A stretch of DNA of 46,736 bases, from the NCBI GenBank assembly GCA_913020495.1, contig CAJWBJ010000021.1, positions 1 to 46,736 of the forward strand, read 5' to 3'. The translations under genes and the position numbers were made by a program. This stretch comes from an uncultured Oleiphilus sp. GTDB lineage: Bacteria; Pseudomonadota; Gammaproteobacteria; Pseudomonadales; Oleiphilaceae. Below, piece after piece: positions 18,368 to 26,839 of the stretch (position 1 is its first letter; each line of letters begins with the position of its first letter). The notes below the pieces were generated by a model that was given only the letters and a program-made list of their open reading frames with translations, searched no databases and was not told the DNA's origin.

Positions 18368-19489
18368 ATGAAAGCCCAACTACGGATATTAGGGCTACTG
18401 TTTGTAGCAATATTTATTATTGCACCAAATGAAGTCTTGGCAAGCAAGAAAATCAGCTACTTCCCATCAGCCACATCAGACTTTTCAAACCTGGACAAAT
18501 CTTCATACGAATACACCCCTTCCAAAGCCGGCGGCTATGGCGAAAGTTTTTACTTAAATTCCTATGATGCCAATGGAAACGTGGTGACAGCGTTAATTAG
18601 TATCACTAACTACAACCCATTTAGTAAAGGAATGGGGTCATTTGATATTCATTGGGTTGAAAACGACAAAGTACGTGTGATACATGAAGAGTTCGACGCA
18701 GACGAAATACAAAAAGACTCGTTGAAAGGCACAATGTTTGGTAAATCCAGTTACATTAAAGTAGATACCGACACGACTAAAATATCCTACCAAGGCGAAG
18801 ACACTGACGGAAACCATGTTGATATCTCAATTGATATGAAGCACACAGAAGCAGGTGCTCAATCTGGTGATAGCAAGCTATATATGGGAAAAGGAAAAAG
18901 CACTTTTTGGGGGCTTAAGATCATCGCGCCTCGTGGGGAGGTCGTCGCCCGACTTAAAACTGCAAAAGACAGAACCAGTACGCTGAAACTTGATGGTTAT
19001 CTGGATCATGGTAACGCAACCGCCAAAGTACCTGACTTCTCAGATCACTGGTACAGACTTATATTTTTCTCGAAGAACTGGACTATAGATCTTCATGAAA
19101 CGACTACCAAGTTCAAATATGGAAAACGCAAACCTCAGATGCTTTATGTCGCTAAAAACCATCAGGCAATAGGTATGTTTTCGGACTGGGAATATAAGGA
19201 AGCTGACTTTAAGGAACACAGTGATTCTCCTTATGCCCCCCCTACAGGCTGGACATTAAAACTTGAACGCGATGACATCAAAATTAACGGCACAGTCAAC
19301 GTCACTAAAGAGGTCGTTACCGTTGATGTATTAGATTCAGTCAGTTGGGCAATCCGTATGCTAGTGAAAGCATTTTACTCAAACGCATGGCAACACTATT
19401 TTTTGGTCGATGTTGACCTGACAATTGAACAAAATGGCGTTAAAGAAAACGTTAGCGGCCTTGGCATGGCGACAGCAGAGTATTATTAG
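18368..19489 (+). CDS. Secreted lipocalin-like protein, CrtC/AttH-type (tentative)
   Basis: A protein of 373 residues with a Sec signal peptide (LLFVAIFIIAPNEVLA, cleavage near residue 26). The mature part is beta-rich. Patterns such as GLKIIAPRGEVVARL, GYLDHGNATAKVPDF and a final GLGMATAEYY recall the CrtC/AttH-like double lipocalin fold, whose known members include carotenoid 1,2-hydratase; most relatives have no known activity. There is a ribosome binding site AAGGA just before the ATG. It lies alone between glnK and the MarR operon. The family assignment rests on a few short motifs and I hold it loosely. Confidence 0.5.
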   Translation: MKAQLRILGLLFVAIFIIAPNEVLASKKISYFPSATSDFSNLDKSSYEYTPSKAGGYGESFYLNSYDANGNVVTALISITNYNPFSKGMGSFDIHWVENDKVRVIHEEFDADEIQKDSLKGTMFGKSSYIKVDTDTTKISYQGEDTDGNHVDISIDMKHTEAGAQSGDSKLYMGKGKSTFWGLKIIAPRGEVVARLKTAKDRTSTLKLDGYLDHGNATAKVPDFSDHWYRLIFFSKNWTIDLHETTTKFKYGKRKPQMLYVAKNHQAIGMFSDWEYKEADFKEHSDSPYAPPTGWTLKLERDDIKINGTVNVTKEVVTVDVLDSVSWAIRMLVKAFYSNAWQHYFLVDVDLTIEQNGVKENVSGLGMATAEYY

Positions 19490-19561
19490 AACAGACCTTC
19501 CAAAGCACAATTGATGCATGCAAAGAGTGATACTCATTCTGAACTAAGTCACTCCCCCCTC

Positions 19562-19614
19562 TTGCAAGAAGCTATTCCATTCATTATAGTTAGTTAGATT
19601 AACTAACTATAATG
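19562..19614 (+). promoter_or_regulatory. MarR promoter with 33-bp perfect palindromic operator
   Basis: A promoter TTGCAA (19562-19567), 17-bp spacer, TATAGT (19585-19590) is overlapped by a 33-bp palindrome at 19582-19614: arms CATTATAGTTAGTTA and TAACTAACTATAATG, a perfect 15 of 15, around GAT. The palindrome covers the -10 element and the predicted start site and ends 11 bases before the MarR GTG. This is the layout of an autorepressed MarR operon. Confidence 0.8.
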
Positions 19615-19625
19615 GGAAAACTAAA

Positions 19626-20075
19626 GTGGATTACCTTGCTTACTTCAACAAGCTTATTATGCCCAGCATTAGCAAAATACAGCGTTTATCAACTCCCACT
19701 CTGGAGCAAAGCTTAAAACATCACGATATCACTTTGTCTGAGTTTAGGATTGTAGGTTTATTAATTGGTGAAAAATCGGGATACAGCCAGAAAATGCTAG
19801 CTGAGTTACTAGGCATCAGCCCACCATCACTATCTGTTTCCATTCAAGGTTTAGAGCGCAAAGGTATCATTCAAAGAATATGCGATCCGACCGACCAGAG
19901 AATTAAGCGTATTCGCTTATCTCCGCAAGTCGACTTTAGCAAGATAAGTAAACTTATAATCGACCTAGAAGAGAACGCCACACGCAATATCAGCCAACAC
20001 GACCTAGATATTACCAAACGAGTTTTAGGACAAATTTTACAAAACATTAGCCCAACTTCAGCAAATAAGGAATGA
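19626..20075 (+). CDS. MarR-family transcriptional regulator
   Basis: A regulator of 149 residues with the MarR winged helix: LTLSEFRIVGLL-type helix, then MLAELLGISPPSLSVSIQGL as recognition helix and KGIIQRICDPTDQRIKRIRL as the wing with the family's DxR(D/I)-like turn. It starts with GTG; the ATG at 19612 is in another frame. It is the first gene of a tight operon with NnrU and a hydrolase (1-base gap to NnrU) and should repress all three through the palindrome in its promoter. The effector is unknown. Confidence 0.88.
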   Translation: MDYLAYFNKLIMPSISKIQRLSTPTLEQSLKHHDITLSEFRIVGLLIGEKSGYSQKMLAELLGISPPSLSVSIQGLERKGIIQRICDPTDQRIKRIRLSPQVDFSKISKLIIDLEENATRNISQHDLDITKRVLGQILQNISPTSANKE

Positions 20076-20076
20076 C

Positions 20077-20625
20077 ATGCAAACGCTTATTTTAGGATTC
20101 ATCATATTCTTCGGGGTACACACAATCCCGTCATTAAGTATTAAAAGGAAGCTTATAGACCGTTTAGGAAAAACAGCCTATTTAGTGTTATTTTCATTGT
20201 TCTCGGCATTCGGTCTGGGTTTAATCGTCTATGGAAAAGGTCATGCAGGTTTTATCGAAATATGGAGTCCTCCCACTTGGTCACGCTTAGCTCCCTTATT
20301 TATCATGTGGCCTGTTTTTATATTACTCAGCTGGGCGTACTTGCCTTGTCAGATGAAAAAACGCCTACGACACCCAATGCTTTTTGGTGTGATATTGTTT
20401 TCTTTCAGTCACCTAATTGCCAATGGTGATTTAGCTTCAATATTACTTTTTGGGGCCTTTGCACTTTTCTCTTTACTAAAAGTAGTCAACGCAAGACACC
20501 AATCAAAACCATCTGAAATACTGAAAAAGTCATTCATTTGGGATTTTACCGGCATCGTAATTGGTAGTGTTGCATATTTCTTATCTTTAAAGTTTCACCA
20601 ACAAATTGCTGGCATTGCCATTTAA
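20077..20625 (+). CDS. NnrU-family integral membrane protein
   Basis: A membrane protein of 182 residues with about five or six helices. It shows the NnrU pattern: FFGVHTIPSL at the start, IWSPPTWSRLAPLFIMWPVF, and the conserved HPMLFGVILFSFSHLIANGD. Founding members lie in nitrite/nitric oxide respiration clusters, but the family also contains isomerases of carotenoid biosynthesis (Z-ISO relatives). No denitrification genes are in the window. It is translated directly after MarR with AAGGAA as ribosome binding site. Confidence 0.82.
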   Translation: MQTLILGFIIFFGVHTIPSLSIKRKLIDRLGKTAYLVLFSLFSAFGLGLIVYGKGHAGFIEIWSPPTWSRLAPLFIMWPVFILLSWAYLPCQMKKRLRHPMLFGVILFSFSHLIANGDLASILLFGAFALFSLLKVVNARHQSKPSEILKKSFIWDFTGIVIGSVAYFLSLKFHQQIAGIAI

Positions 20626-20664
20626 CCACGACTTAAAACAGCCCATTCATCAAGGAAGAATTCT

Positions 20665-21453
20665 ATGAAACATAAAACCATTACAACTCAACTAGGCAAA
20701 ATATCAGTAAACATAGAAGACAATGGGAATGGAGAGCCATTAGTTTTCATGCACGGTCTGTTTATGGACAAAACACTCTGGCAGAAATTTGATAGCAAGT
20801 TGACCGGGAGGACTCATATTTATATAGATATGCCAAGCCACGGACTTAGCAGCAACGTAAATAAACGCTGGAGCTTAGATGACTGCACTAGCATGCTAAT
20901 AGAAATTCTTGATGCACTAAAGATAACGCGCTGTATTATTATTGGACATTCATGGGGCAGCATGACGGGACTAAGAGCGGCGCATCAGTACCCTAAACGA
21001 TTTTCTGCACTAGGCTTATTCAATATGCCTTTTGAGCGCACCACAGGAGTAAGCAGAGTAGGATTTATTTTCCAAAAGCTGATGACCCTATTTCCAAAAT
21101 TTTATGCAAAACAAGCAGCCAAGGCACTGTATTCAAAGAGCTTTCTTCTCAAACACCCTGAGCTATCAGAAGAAATTCAAACAAACTTATCGCAAAGGCC
21201 TTCAAAAGAAATATCGCAATGTATTGATGCCATTATTCTAGATGCAATAGATACAAAACAACTACTCAATGACCTTCAAGTACCCGCCTTGGCTGTAAAA
21301 GGCGAAGCAGATTACGTTGGCATACACCCAAAAATAGAAATGATAACTGTTCCCGGCGGTCATATCAGCCCACACGAGGCCCCAAAAGAAATTAGCCAAA
21401 TAATTAAGCAGGTAGTTAAATTATCTTCAAAAAATGATATTCAAGCACGGTGA
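20665..21453 (+). CDS. Alpha/beta hydrolase (serine type)
   Basis: A cytosolic hydrolase of 262 residues. The fold is clear: HGLFMDKTLW oxyanion loop (from residue 30), GHSWGS with nucleophile S96, D216 in GEADYV and H233 in GGHISPHE. It resembles esterase/lactonase and meta-cleavage hydrolase types, but the substrate cannot be read. It is the last gene of the MarR-NnrU-hydrolase operon and is followed by a good hairpin. Confidence 0.82.
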   Translation: MKHKTITTQLGKISVNIEDNGNGEPLVFMHGLFMDKTLWQKFDSKLTGRTHIYIDMPSHGLSSNVNKRWSLDDCTSMLIEILDALKITRCIIIGHSWGSMTGLRAAHQYPKRFSALGLFNMPFERTTGVSRVGFIFQKLMTLFPKFYAKQAAKALYSKSFLLKHPELSEEIQTNLSQRPSKEISQCIDAIILDAIDTKQLLNDLQVPALAVKGEADYVGIHPKIEMITVPGGHISPHEAPKEISQIIKQVVKLSSKNDIQAR

Positions 21454-21515
21454 AATTTTACCAAAGAAGATGCAGGGGAACTTCACACCTCACAAGGAAA
21501 GACTCTTTGCATCTG

Positions 21516-21546
21516 AATGGCACGTACAATAAGAGTACGTGCCATT
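21516..21546 (+). terminator. Terminator of the MarR operon
   Basis: A perfect 12-bp stem, AATGGCACGTAC with GTACGTGCCATT, and a 7-base loop, followed by ATTAATT. It lies between two convergent genes and could work for both. Confidence 0.7.
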
Positions 21547-21595
21547 ATTAATTCAAATACTTAGCTATGAAAGCCGAAATATGGAGCCCATAGAA

Positions 21596-21964
21596 TTAAG
21601 CATCACATTTCTCAAGCTCCATACGCCTTTTATTTTTCAGGAATTGTGGTGTATTCATTGAAGTACTTTCTTCTTGTTCAGATTCTTTTAGCAACTTAAG
21701 CGCCCAACTTTCATCAACACCATCAGCGCCAACAGTTATACTGTCTAGCTGCTCATTCCCTCCCCCTGCCTTAATTACGCGATCATGCTGCTCATAGGTT
21801 TTATTAAACTCTGCATACAAATCATTTGTTTCTTGGAGCGTTAAGGTTCTTTCTTGCGCTTTACGAGAGATTGAGAGGAGCATTTGTGTTCTTTCAGCCA
21901 AAATTCTAGACTGTCCCTTACGAAAGTTGGCTGATGTATATTCATTCACTTTAACGGCTGACAT
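21596..21964 (-). CDS. Hypothetical soluble protein
   Basis: A protein of 122 residues that I do not recognise. It is hydrophilic and helical, with no signal peptide, membrane segment or cysteine cluster, and ends in a basic then acidic tail (NKRRMELEKCDA). The frame continues up to 21991, but AGGGAAAG lies 6 bases before the ATG at 21964, and MSAVKVNEYTS is a natural N-terminus. It stands alone, convergent with the hydrolase operon. The codon pattern and ribosome binding site make it a believable gene; its function is unknown. Confidence 0.6.
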   Translation of the reverse strand: MSAVKVNEYTSANFRKGQSRILAERTQMLLSISRKAQERTLTLQETNDLYAEFNKTYEQHDRVIKAGGGNEQLDSITVGADGVDESWALKLLKESEQEESTSMNTPQFLKNKRRMELEKCDA

Positions 21965-22354
21965 GATTCTTTCCCTAGTGTATATCTTCAAGCACTGACG
22001 TTAAAATCATCAATAAACTCGAAAATTCATCCTACTGTTTTAAGCAATACAGGGTATTTGAATCGATATGATAGGAGGGCAAAGAAAGGAAAATTAAAAC
22101 AAAACTATGCCCTAATTTACACAAAAAGCAGTCACCTTAGTAAACTACTACAACTTATTCATCCATGTTATTGTTTTAATTCACGATACTATCCTGACGA
22201 GGCGCCATAATAGGTAAATAGATAATAATGGTCAATAGTGAATTTATTACTTTAATGTAGAAAAAATTAAGGGGGTTATCATAAGCCTGCCTTTCTCGAA
22301 TTAGTTAATATTTTAATTCATAAAGACAGCACTTATGACTAACAGAACTCTGAT
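21965..22354. other. Intergenic region, no feature recognised
   Basis: 390 AT-rich bases between the hypothetical protein and the end of the CoA-lyase gene. I see no open frame, clear hairpin terminator or repeat. It must hold the promoter of the hypothetical gene and the 3' end of the mct-meh-lyase transcript. Confidence 0.5.
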
Positions 22355-23233
22355 TTAGCTCCGCACTTCAGCATTACGCAGCAACTCTTTAGCTCGCTCA
22401 ACAACAGGTAAATCAATCATTTTACCTTTATATTCAACCGCACCTTTTCCGGCCGCAAGCCCATCTTCAAATGCTTTTAACAAACCATGAGCATTTTCAA
22501 TTTCTTCTTCCGAAGGCGTGAGTTCTTCATTCAAGACTTCAACTTGCTTCGGGTGAATACAGAATGCTCCAACAAAACCTAGCTGCTTGGCAAACTGCAC
22601 TGTTTTTCGGAAAGCATCAAGGTCACTATAGTCAGCAATAGAACCTGGAAAACCAAGCGGCATAATATTCGCTCGTCGACACGCCAAGGCAACCATTTGG
22701 TTTGGTAATAATAAAGTTTGAGGTAGTGGTTGCATGCCTGCTGTCGCTGAAAAATCTTCAGAGCCTAGAATCATTGCAACAATACGGGGGTCAGCACTCG
22801 CAATTTCATCAAGTTTTGGTAGTGCATCAACAGACTCAATCATCACAATTAATGCTGTATGCCCAATAGGTAGCGACTTAGCTTGCTCAAGCTCAGATAT
22901 ACGTTGAGAAAACGCCCTGATTTGATCAGCAGACTCTACTTTCGGTACGACAATCGCTTTAACACTCTCATCAACTGAAGCCTCGATGTCTAGCATAGCA
23001 AAACGCTCATCAAGATTAATACGCACCAAGGCATCAGCACTACCCTGACTAACAATCTTCGCTGCTGGAATCACACATTCACGCGCTTCTGCTTTTAATG
23101 CCAAAGGCACACTGTCTTCCAGATCCAGAATATAAGCATCTGCACCTCGGGTATGTGCTTTAGCAACAAATTTTTCAATATGAACAGGGATAAATAGCGC
23201 GGTGCGCCAGCCCGGATAAGTTAGTTTTTGCAT
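22355..23233 (-). CDS. CitE-like CoA-ester lyase, probable (S)-citramalyl-CoA lyase
   Basis: A HpcH/HpaI (CitE-type) lyase of 292 residues that cleaves 3-hydroxyacyl-CoA esters to acetyl-CoA and a 2-oxoacid. Visible residues: R10 in WRTALFIPVH, DLEDSV at 37-42, R71 in VRIN, Mg2+ ligands E133 (MIESVDAL) and the E159-D160 pair (LGSEDF), and CIHPKQ in the C-terminal part. It is CitE-like in length and lacks the features I expect of malyl-CoA lyase Mcl1 (about 320 residues). As the last gene after mct and meh it should split citramalyl-CoA to acetyl-CoA and pyruvate. A role as beta-methylmalyl-CoA/malyl-CoA lyase cannot be excluded; some homologues do all three reactions. Confidence 0.75.
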   Translation of the reverse strand: MQKLTYPGWRTALFIPVHIEKFVAKAHTRGADAYILDLEDSVPLALKAEARECVIPAAKIVSQGSADALVRINLDERFAMLDIEASVDESVKAIVVPKVESADQIRAFSQRISELEQAKSLPIGHTALIVMIESVDALPKLDEIASADPRIVAMILGSEDFSATAGMQPLPQTLLLPNQMVALACRRANIMPLGFPGSIADYSDLDAFRKTVQFAKQLGFVGAFCIHPKQVEVLNEELTPSEEEIENAHGLLKAFEDGLAAGKGAVEYKGKMIDLPVVERAKELLRNAEVRS

Positions 23234-23283
23234 TTAAGATCTCTTTGAATTAATAGATGGCAAACAATCTACGTAACCTTACA

Positions 23284-23381
23284 TTGTCATACCGGTAGCC
23301 TCTTGAGCTGGCATCCATATTTTCAACTTTTGCAATCTTGAAGAAAATGGATTCCCGTTTAAGTGACAACGGGAATGACAT
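23284..23381. repeat. REP-like pair of inverted repeat units
   Basis: Two facing units lie between the hydratase and lyase genes: GTCATACCGG...GCTGGCATCCAT (from 23286) and ATGGATTCCCGTT...AACGGGAATGAC (to 23380). The second unit has a perfect 9-bp stem (23352-23360 with 23369-23377). The outer sequences, GTCAT and ATGAC, and the inner TTTTC and GAAAA pair with each other. The form matches the dispersed intergenic repeat (GTCATTCCCG...CGGGAATCCAT) common in gammaproteobacteria. Confidence 0.7.
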
Positions 23382-23438
23382 ACTAAGGAGTAAGTGGCTT
23401 AAATTAAAAAGCAGCCAGCAAAACATTCATTCAGCCTG

Positions 23439-24287
23439 CTAAGCTAGCTCTGCTTTAATTGTCATGCATAAAGCATTTTCTTGATCAGCAGACCAAAGCG
23501 AAAGCGCATCGCCATCGTGCTTACCTGAGACGGTAAAGCTTCGGTCATCAAAAGTCGGTCGTACTGCACGAAATTTAAATTTACGTAGCGTTTTATCTGC
23601 AAGATTATCTCGCTGCAACTCCAGCAATAAAGTCACGAGCAAAGGACCATGAACAACTAACGCTGAGTACAATTCCTCTTCTGTCGCATAAGTTCTATCA
23701 TAGTGAATACGGTGACCATTATAAGTAAGTGCCGAATAGCGAAACAGTAAAACTGGGTCTGGTGTAATGGTTTTAGTAAAGTCTTGCTCTGCAGGAGCTA
23801 CTTTAACTGGAGGCAAAGGCGCATCCGCAGCAGGCTGTTCTCGGTAGACAATATTTTGGACCTGACTAATACACAAGTGACCATCTTGAGAAATATCATG
23901 CTTCACATTAACAAAAACCAGCGTCCCAGTACTGCCTGATTTTAATTCAACAGATTCGATTGTTGATAAACGTGATGCTGGTTTACCAATCACAAGAGAC
24001 TTATGAAGTTCGACCTCTCCTGCTGCCCACATTCTTCTTGGAAGCGGTACCGGCGGTAAAAACCCGCCTTTATCCGGGTGACCATCAACCCCTGTTGCAT
24101 TGGCTTTAGGGGTTGCCAAGAAATACATCCACTCCCAAAATAGTGGTAGCTCATCACCTTTTTGAGGCACTATTTCATTATCTAAAGCACCAGCCAAAGC
24201 TTGGGCTTGAAATAAACTAATGTCATCTTCTTTCGTTTCTTGCTTGCCCACCCACTCTTGCAGATAAGCGATATCAATATCGGTCAT
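23439..24287 (-). CDS. meh: Mesaconyl-C4-CoA hydratase (HTD2/MaoC-like)
   Basis: A double-hotdog hydratase of 282 residues, the length of the Meh/itaconyl-CoA hydratase group and shorter than mesaconyl-C1-CoA hydratase Mch (about 340-350). The N-terminal half has WEWMYFLATP and the GG-F-PP-PLPRRMWAAGEVE stretch typical of FAS1-like/HTD2 dehydratases. The C-terminal half has the active-site segment FRYSALTYNGHRIHYD (182-197), with H195 and D197, then HGP at 213-215. In the 3-hydroxypropionate bicycle Meh hydrates mesaconyl-C4-CoA to (S)-citramalyl-CoA. GGAG is 7 bases before the ATG. Its place between mct and the CitE-like lyase supports this. The alternative is itaconyl-CoA hydratase (Ich), a close relative that makes the same product. 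Confidence 0.75.
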   Translation of the reverse strand: MTDIDIAYLQEWVGKQETKEDDISLFQAQALAGALDNEIVPQKGDELPLFWEWMYFLATPKANATGVDGHPDKGGFLPPVPLPRRMWAAGEVELHKSLVIGKPASRLSTIESVELKSGSTGTLVFVNVKHDISQDGHLCISQVQNIVYREQPAADAPLPPVKVAPAEQDFTKTITPDPVLLFRYSALTYNGHRIHYDRTYATEEELYSALVVHGPLLVTLLLELQRDNLADKTLRKFKFRAVRPTFDDRSFTVSGKHDGDALSLWSADQENALCMTIKAELA

Positions 24288-24385
24288 GCCTTACTCCATA
24301 ACAAAAATATTCTAAACATAACTAAACAATAGCAGCCCGGTATAGGCTTACATTTTGTCAATCTTATTATTCAGGGCCCGCAACA

Positions 24386-25600
24386 TTACTCAGGACCGGC
24401 AACCACACCATTATCATGAAGTTTACCAATCTCAGCGGCACTTAAACCAACAACATCAGCTAATACTTCATCTGTTTGTTCACCTAATCGAGGCGCTGGT
24501 TTGGCCGGTTCACGCTCAAAGGCTGAAAAGCTCCAAGGTGCACCAGCAGCCATATAAGAACCTATTCCTGCTTGATCAATTTGAGAGAACATCGGGTTAT
24601 CTAGTGAACAGTCAGGATTAGTTTCAACCATACCTTTCACAGTTTGGTACTGGCTCCAACAAACACCGTTTTGATCGAAATTCTGCTTGATATTGGCAAA
24701 CGTCTGCTTTGAAATAAAGGCATCAAAACAAGCCGAAATTTCTTCACGGGATTCAAAACGATCCCCCTCTTTAGAAAAGTCTCGACCTAACTTAGCCGCC
24801 AGAGCGACCATATCCTGCTCAGTTCCAGTAGCGATACATAGCGACTTCCATTGACGCTTTGTTAAGCCAATGACCATCACTCGCTCGCCATCGGCCGTAA
24901 CAAAATCACAACCATATGCGCCATATAGATAATTACCAAAACGCTCACGATCTTCACCTAACTGAGCCTCGGCAATAAAACCTAAGTGTCCCATCACTGC
25001 CATTGCGGCATCAGCCAAAGCTATTTTTGCATGCTGCCCCTTTCCTGTTCGTGTTCGGTGTCGTTCAGCAGCAAGTAAACCTAAGGCAGCCATTTGACCA
25101 GTCACTAGATCCCAAGCAGGTAATACATGGTTGGCTGGCGTATTGCTATCAGCAGGTCCCGTAAGAAAAGGCAAACCAATTGAAGGGTTGACGGTGTAAT
25201 CTACAGCCGAACCACCATGACGATCACCCTGCACCGTCAACTGAATCAAATCAGGACGAATGGCAGATAAGTCTTCGAATGACAACCAACCTTTGGGCGG
25301 AAAGTTAGTCAACAGCATACCCGCTTCTTTACCAGGTGCTGTAATAATTTGCTTCGCTAACTCAGAACCTTCAGGTGATCTAAAATTAATCGCAACTGAG
25401 CGCTTTGACTTATTCAAACCCGCCCAGAATAAGCTGGCATTATCTTTGGTTACAGGCCAACGTCGGTAGTCCAAACCACCGCCAATGGCATCAATTCGAA
25501 TCACGTCTGCACCTAATTGTGCCAACGTCATTCCACCTAAAGGCGCAGCAACAAAAGCAGACGCTTCAACTACGCGCATTCCCGATAAAATACCCTTCAT
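24386..25600 (-). CDS. mct: Mesaconyl-CoA C1-C4 CoA transferase (2-methylfumaryl-CoA isomerase)
   Basis: A family III CoA transferase of 404 residues. It has the opening ILSGMRVVEASAFVAAPLGG, the CoA-binding IGGGLDYRRWP, and the catalytic region HVLPAWDLVTG with D164 at the place of the family's catalytic Asp. Family III enzymes usually move CoA between two molecules, but Mct moves it within mesaconyl-CoA from C1 to C4. From memory the whole protein, including DYTVNPSIGLPFLTGP and the C-terminal RLGEQTDEVLADVVGLS, follows the Chloroflexus Mct pattern closely, more than formyl-CoA or itaconate CoA transferases. First gene of the leftward mct-meh-lyase operon, divergent from the MDR gene. Confidence 0.82.
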   Translation of the reverse strand: MKGILSGMRVVEASAFVAAPLGGMTLAQLGADVIRIDAIGGGLDYRRWPVTKDNASLFWAGLNKSKRSVAINFRSPEGSELAKQIITAPGKEAGMLLTNFPPKGWLSFEDLSAIRPDLIQLTVQGDRHGGSAVDYTVNPSIGLPFLTGPADSNTPANHVLPAWDLVTGQMAALGLLAAERHRTRTGKGQHAKIALADAAMAVMGHLGFIAEAQLGEDRERFGNYLYGAYGCDFVTADGERVMVIGLTKRQWKSLCIATGTEQDMVALAAKLGRDFSKEGDRFESREEISACFDAFISKQTFANIKQNFDQNGVCWSQYQTVKGMVETNPDCSLDNPMFSQIDQAGIGSYMAAGAPWSFSAFEREPAKPAPRLGEQTDEVLADVVGLSAAEIGKLHDNGVVAGPE

Positions 25601-25757
25601 ACTAGCTTCTCATTCTGATTAAATTTTGATCGTTAAACAATGAAATTTAAAAATCATGAAAAGGATAAACTAGCCGCCTCTTTAAATCTACCAATTGACC
25701 TTGGACGAAGCCTTAAAATTCATCTATTCTGCCTAAAAATATTAGGCTTTGATCACT

Positions 25758-26765
25758 ATGCGCGCACTTACCCTACAAACACCCTCTAACTCTGAAAGCC
25801 TCAAACTGGTAGATGTGCCATTGCCATCCCCTCAAAAAGGAGAAGTACGCCTCAAACTCACGTCAATCGGTTTAAATAGAGGGGACTTACTCTTCACTCA
25901 AAATCGTTATTTTATTAAACCAGCTGCAGGTAGCCGGATTGGTTTTGAAGGGGCAGGAATAGTTGATGCGATAGGCCCGGATACAACAACCAATCTGCGC
26001 TTAGGTGACCGTGTTGGTATTTGCCCAATGAGTTTTGACGTTGGCACCCAGGGGTGCTTAGCTGAGTATGGTGTTTATCCTCATAATGCTTTAATTCCTA
26101 GCCCTGACACACTGAATGATTACGAAACCGGTTCTATCTGGATGGCTTACTTTACTGCTTGGGGAGGCCTGATAGACGCAGGACAACTCATCAAAGGTGA
26201 AACAGTCGTTATTACCGCTGCCTCAAGCTCTGTTGGCATTGCTGCCATTCAAATTGCCAATATGATTGGCGCAACTCCCATTGCTACGACCACATCAGAA
26301 GAAAAAGCCGAAGTACTAAAATCACACGGCGCCAAACACGTCATTATTCAAACACGGAATGCCGACGCGATAGACCATTACGTTAACAAAGTACGTGACT
26401 ACACTCTCAACAAAGGCAGCGATTTAGTTTTTGATGCTGTATCAGGGCCAATGAGTCATGCACTCATAAAAGCATCTAAAAGAGAAGGTCGTATTATTAT
26501 TCACGGTATGCTTGATCGCTTACCCATGGACATTCATGCAGGCGTATTAATGAAGCGCCTGCTTACCCTGAAAGGTTATACCGTCGACCAAACACTTGCA
26601 TGCGAGAAAACTAAGAAACTCGCAGTATCCTCTATCCATAAAGGTTTTGAAAACAAGCAACTCAAAACCATTATTGCTGATAGTTTTTCACTGGAAAACT
26701 ACGAGCAAGCCTTTTCATATCTAAAATCTAACCAACACCTTGGCAAGATTATTATTACCCCTTAA
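25758..26765 (+). CDS. Zinc-independent MDR oxidoreductase (quinone oxidoreductase-like)
   Basis: An NADPH-dependent medium-chain reductase of about 335 residues. It has GLNRGDLLFTQ near the start, GFEGAGIV (catalytic-domain Gly-rich turn), and a cofactor-binding fold with VVITAASSSVGIAAIQIAN. The structural-zinc cysteines are missing and there is no clear catalytic zinc site, so it is of the quinone oxidoreductase/enoyl reductase branch. I choose the ATG at 25758 (MRALTLQTP) over the in-frame TTG at 25749. It is divergent from mct and lies between the two halves of the C5-dicarboxylyl-CoA pathway. An enal or enoyl-CoA reductase role is possible but not shown. Confidence 0.78.
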   Translation: MRALTLQTPSNSESLKLVDVPLPSPQKGEVRLKLTSIGLNRGDLLFTQNRYFIKPAAGSRIGFEGAGIVDAIGPDTTTNLRLGDRVGICPMSFDVGTQGCLAEYGVYPHNALIPSPDTLNDYETGSIWMAYFTAWGGLIDAGQLIKGETVVITAASSSVGIAAIQIANMIGATPIATTTSEEKAEVLKSHGAKHVIIQTRNADAIDHYVNKVRDYTLNKGSDLVFDAVSGPMSHALIKASKREGRIIIHGMLDRLPMDIHAGVLMKRLLTLKGYTVDQTLACEKTKKLAVSSIHKGFENKQLKTIIADSFSLENYEQAFSYLKSNQHLGKIIITP

Positions 26766-26839
26766 TTTTATAGGGATAATCTGCAATATGATCTATACTC
26801 AACAGTTGAATCTAAAAATAATTAAGGAATAGTCAACGA

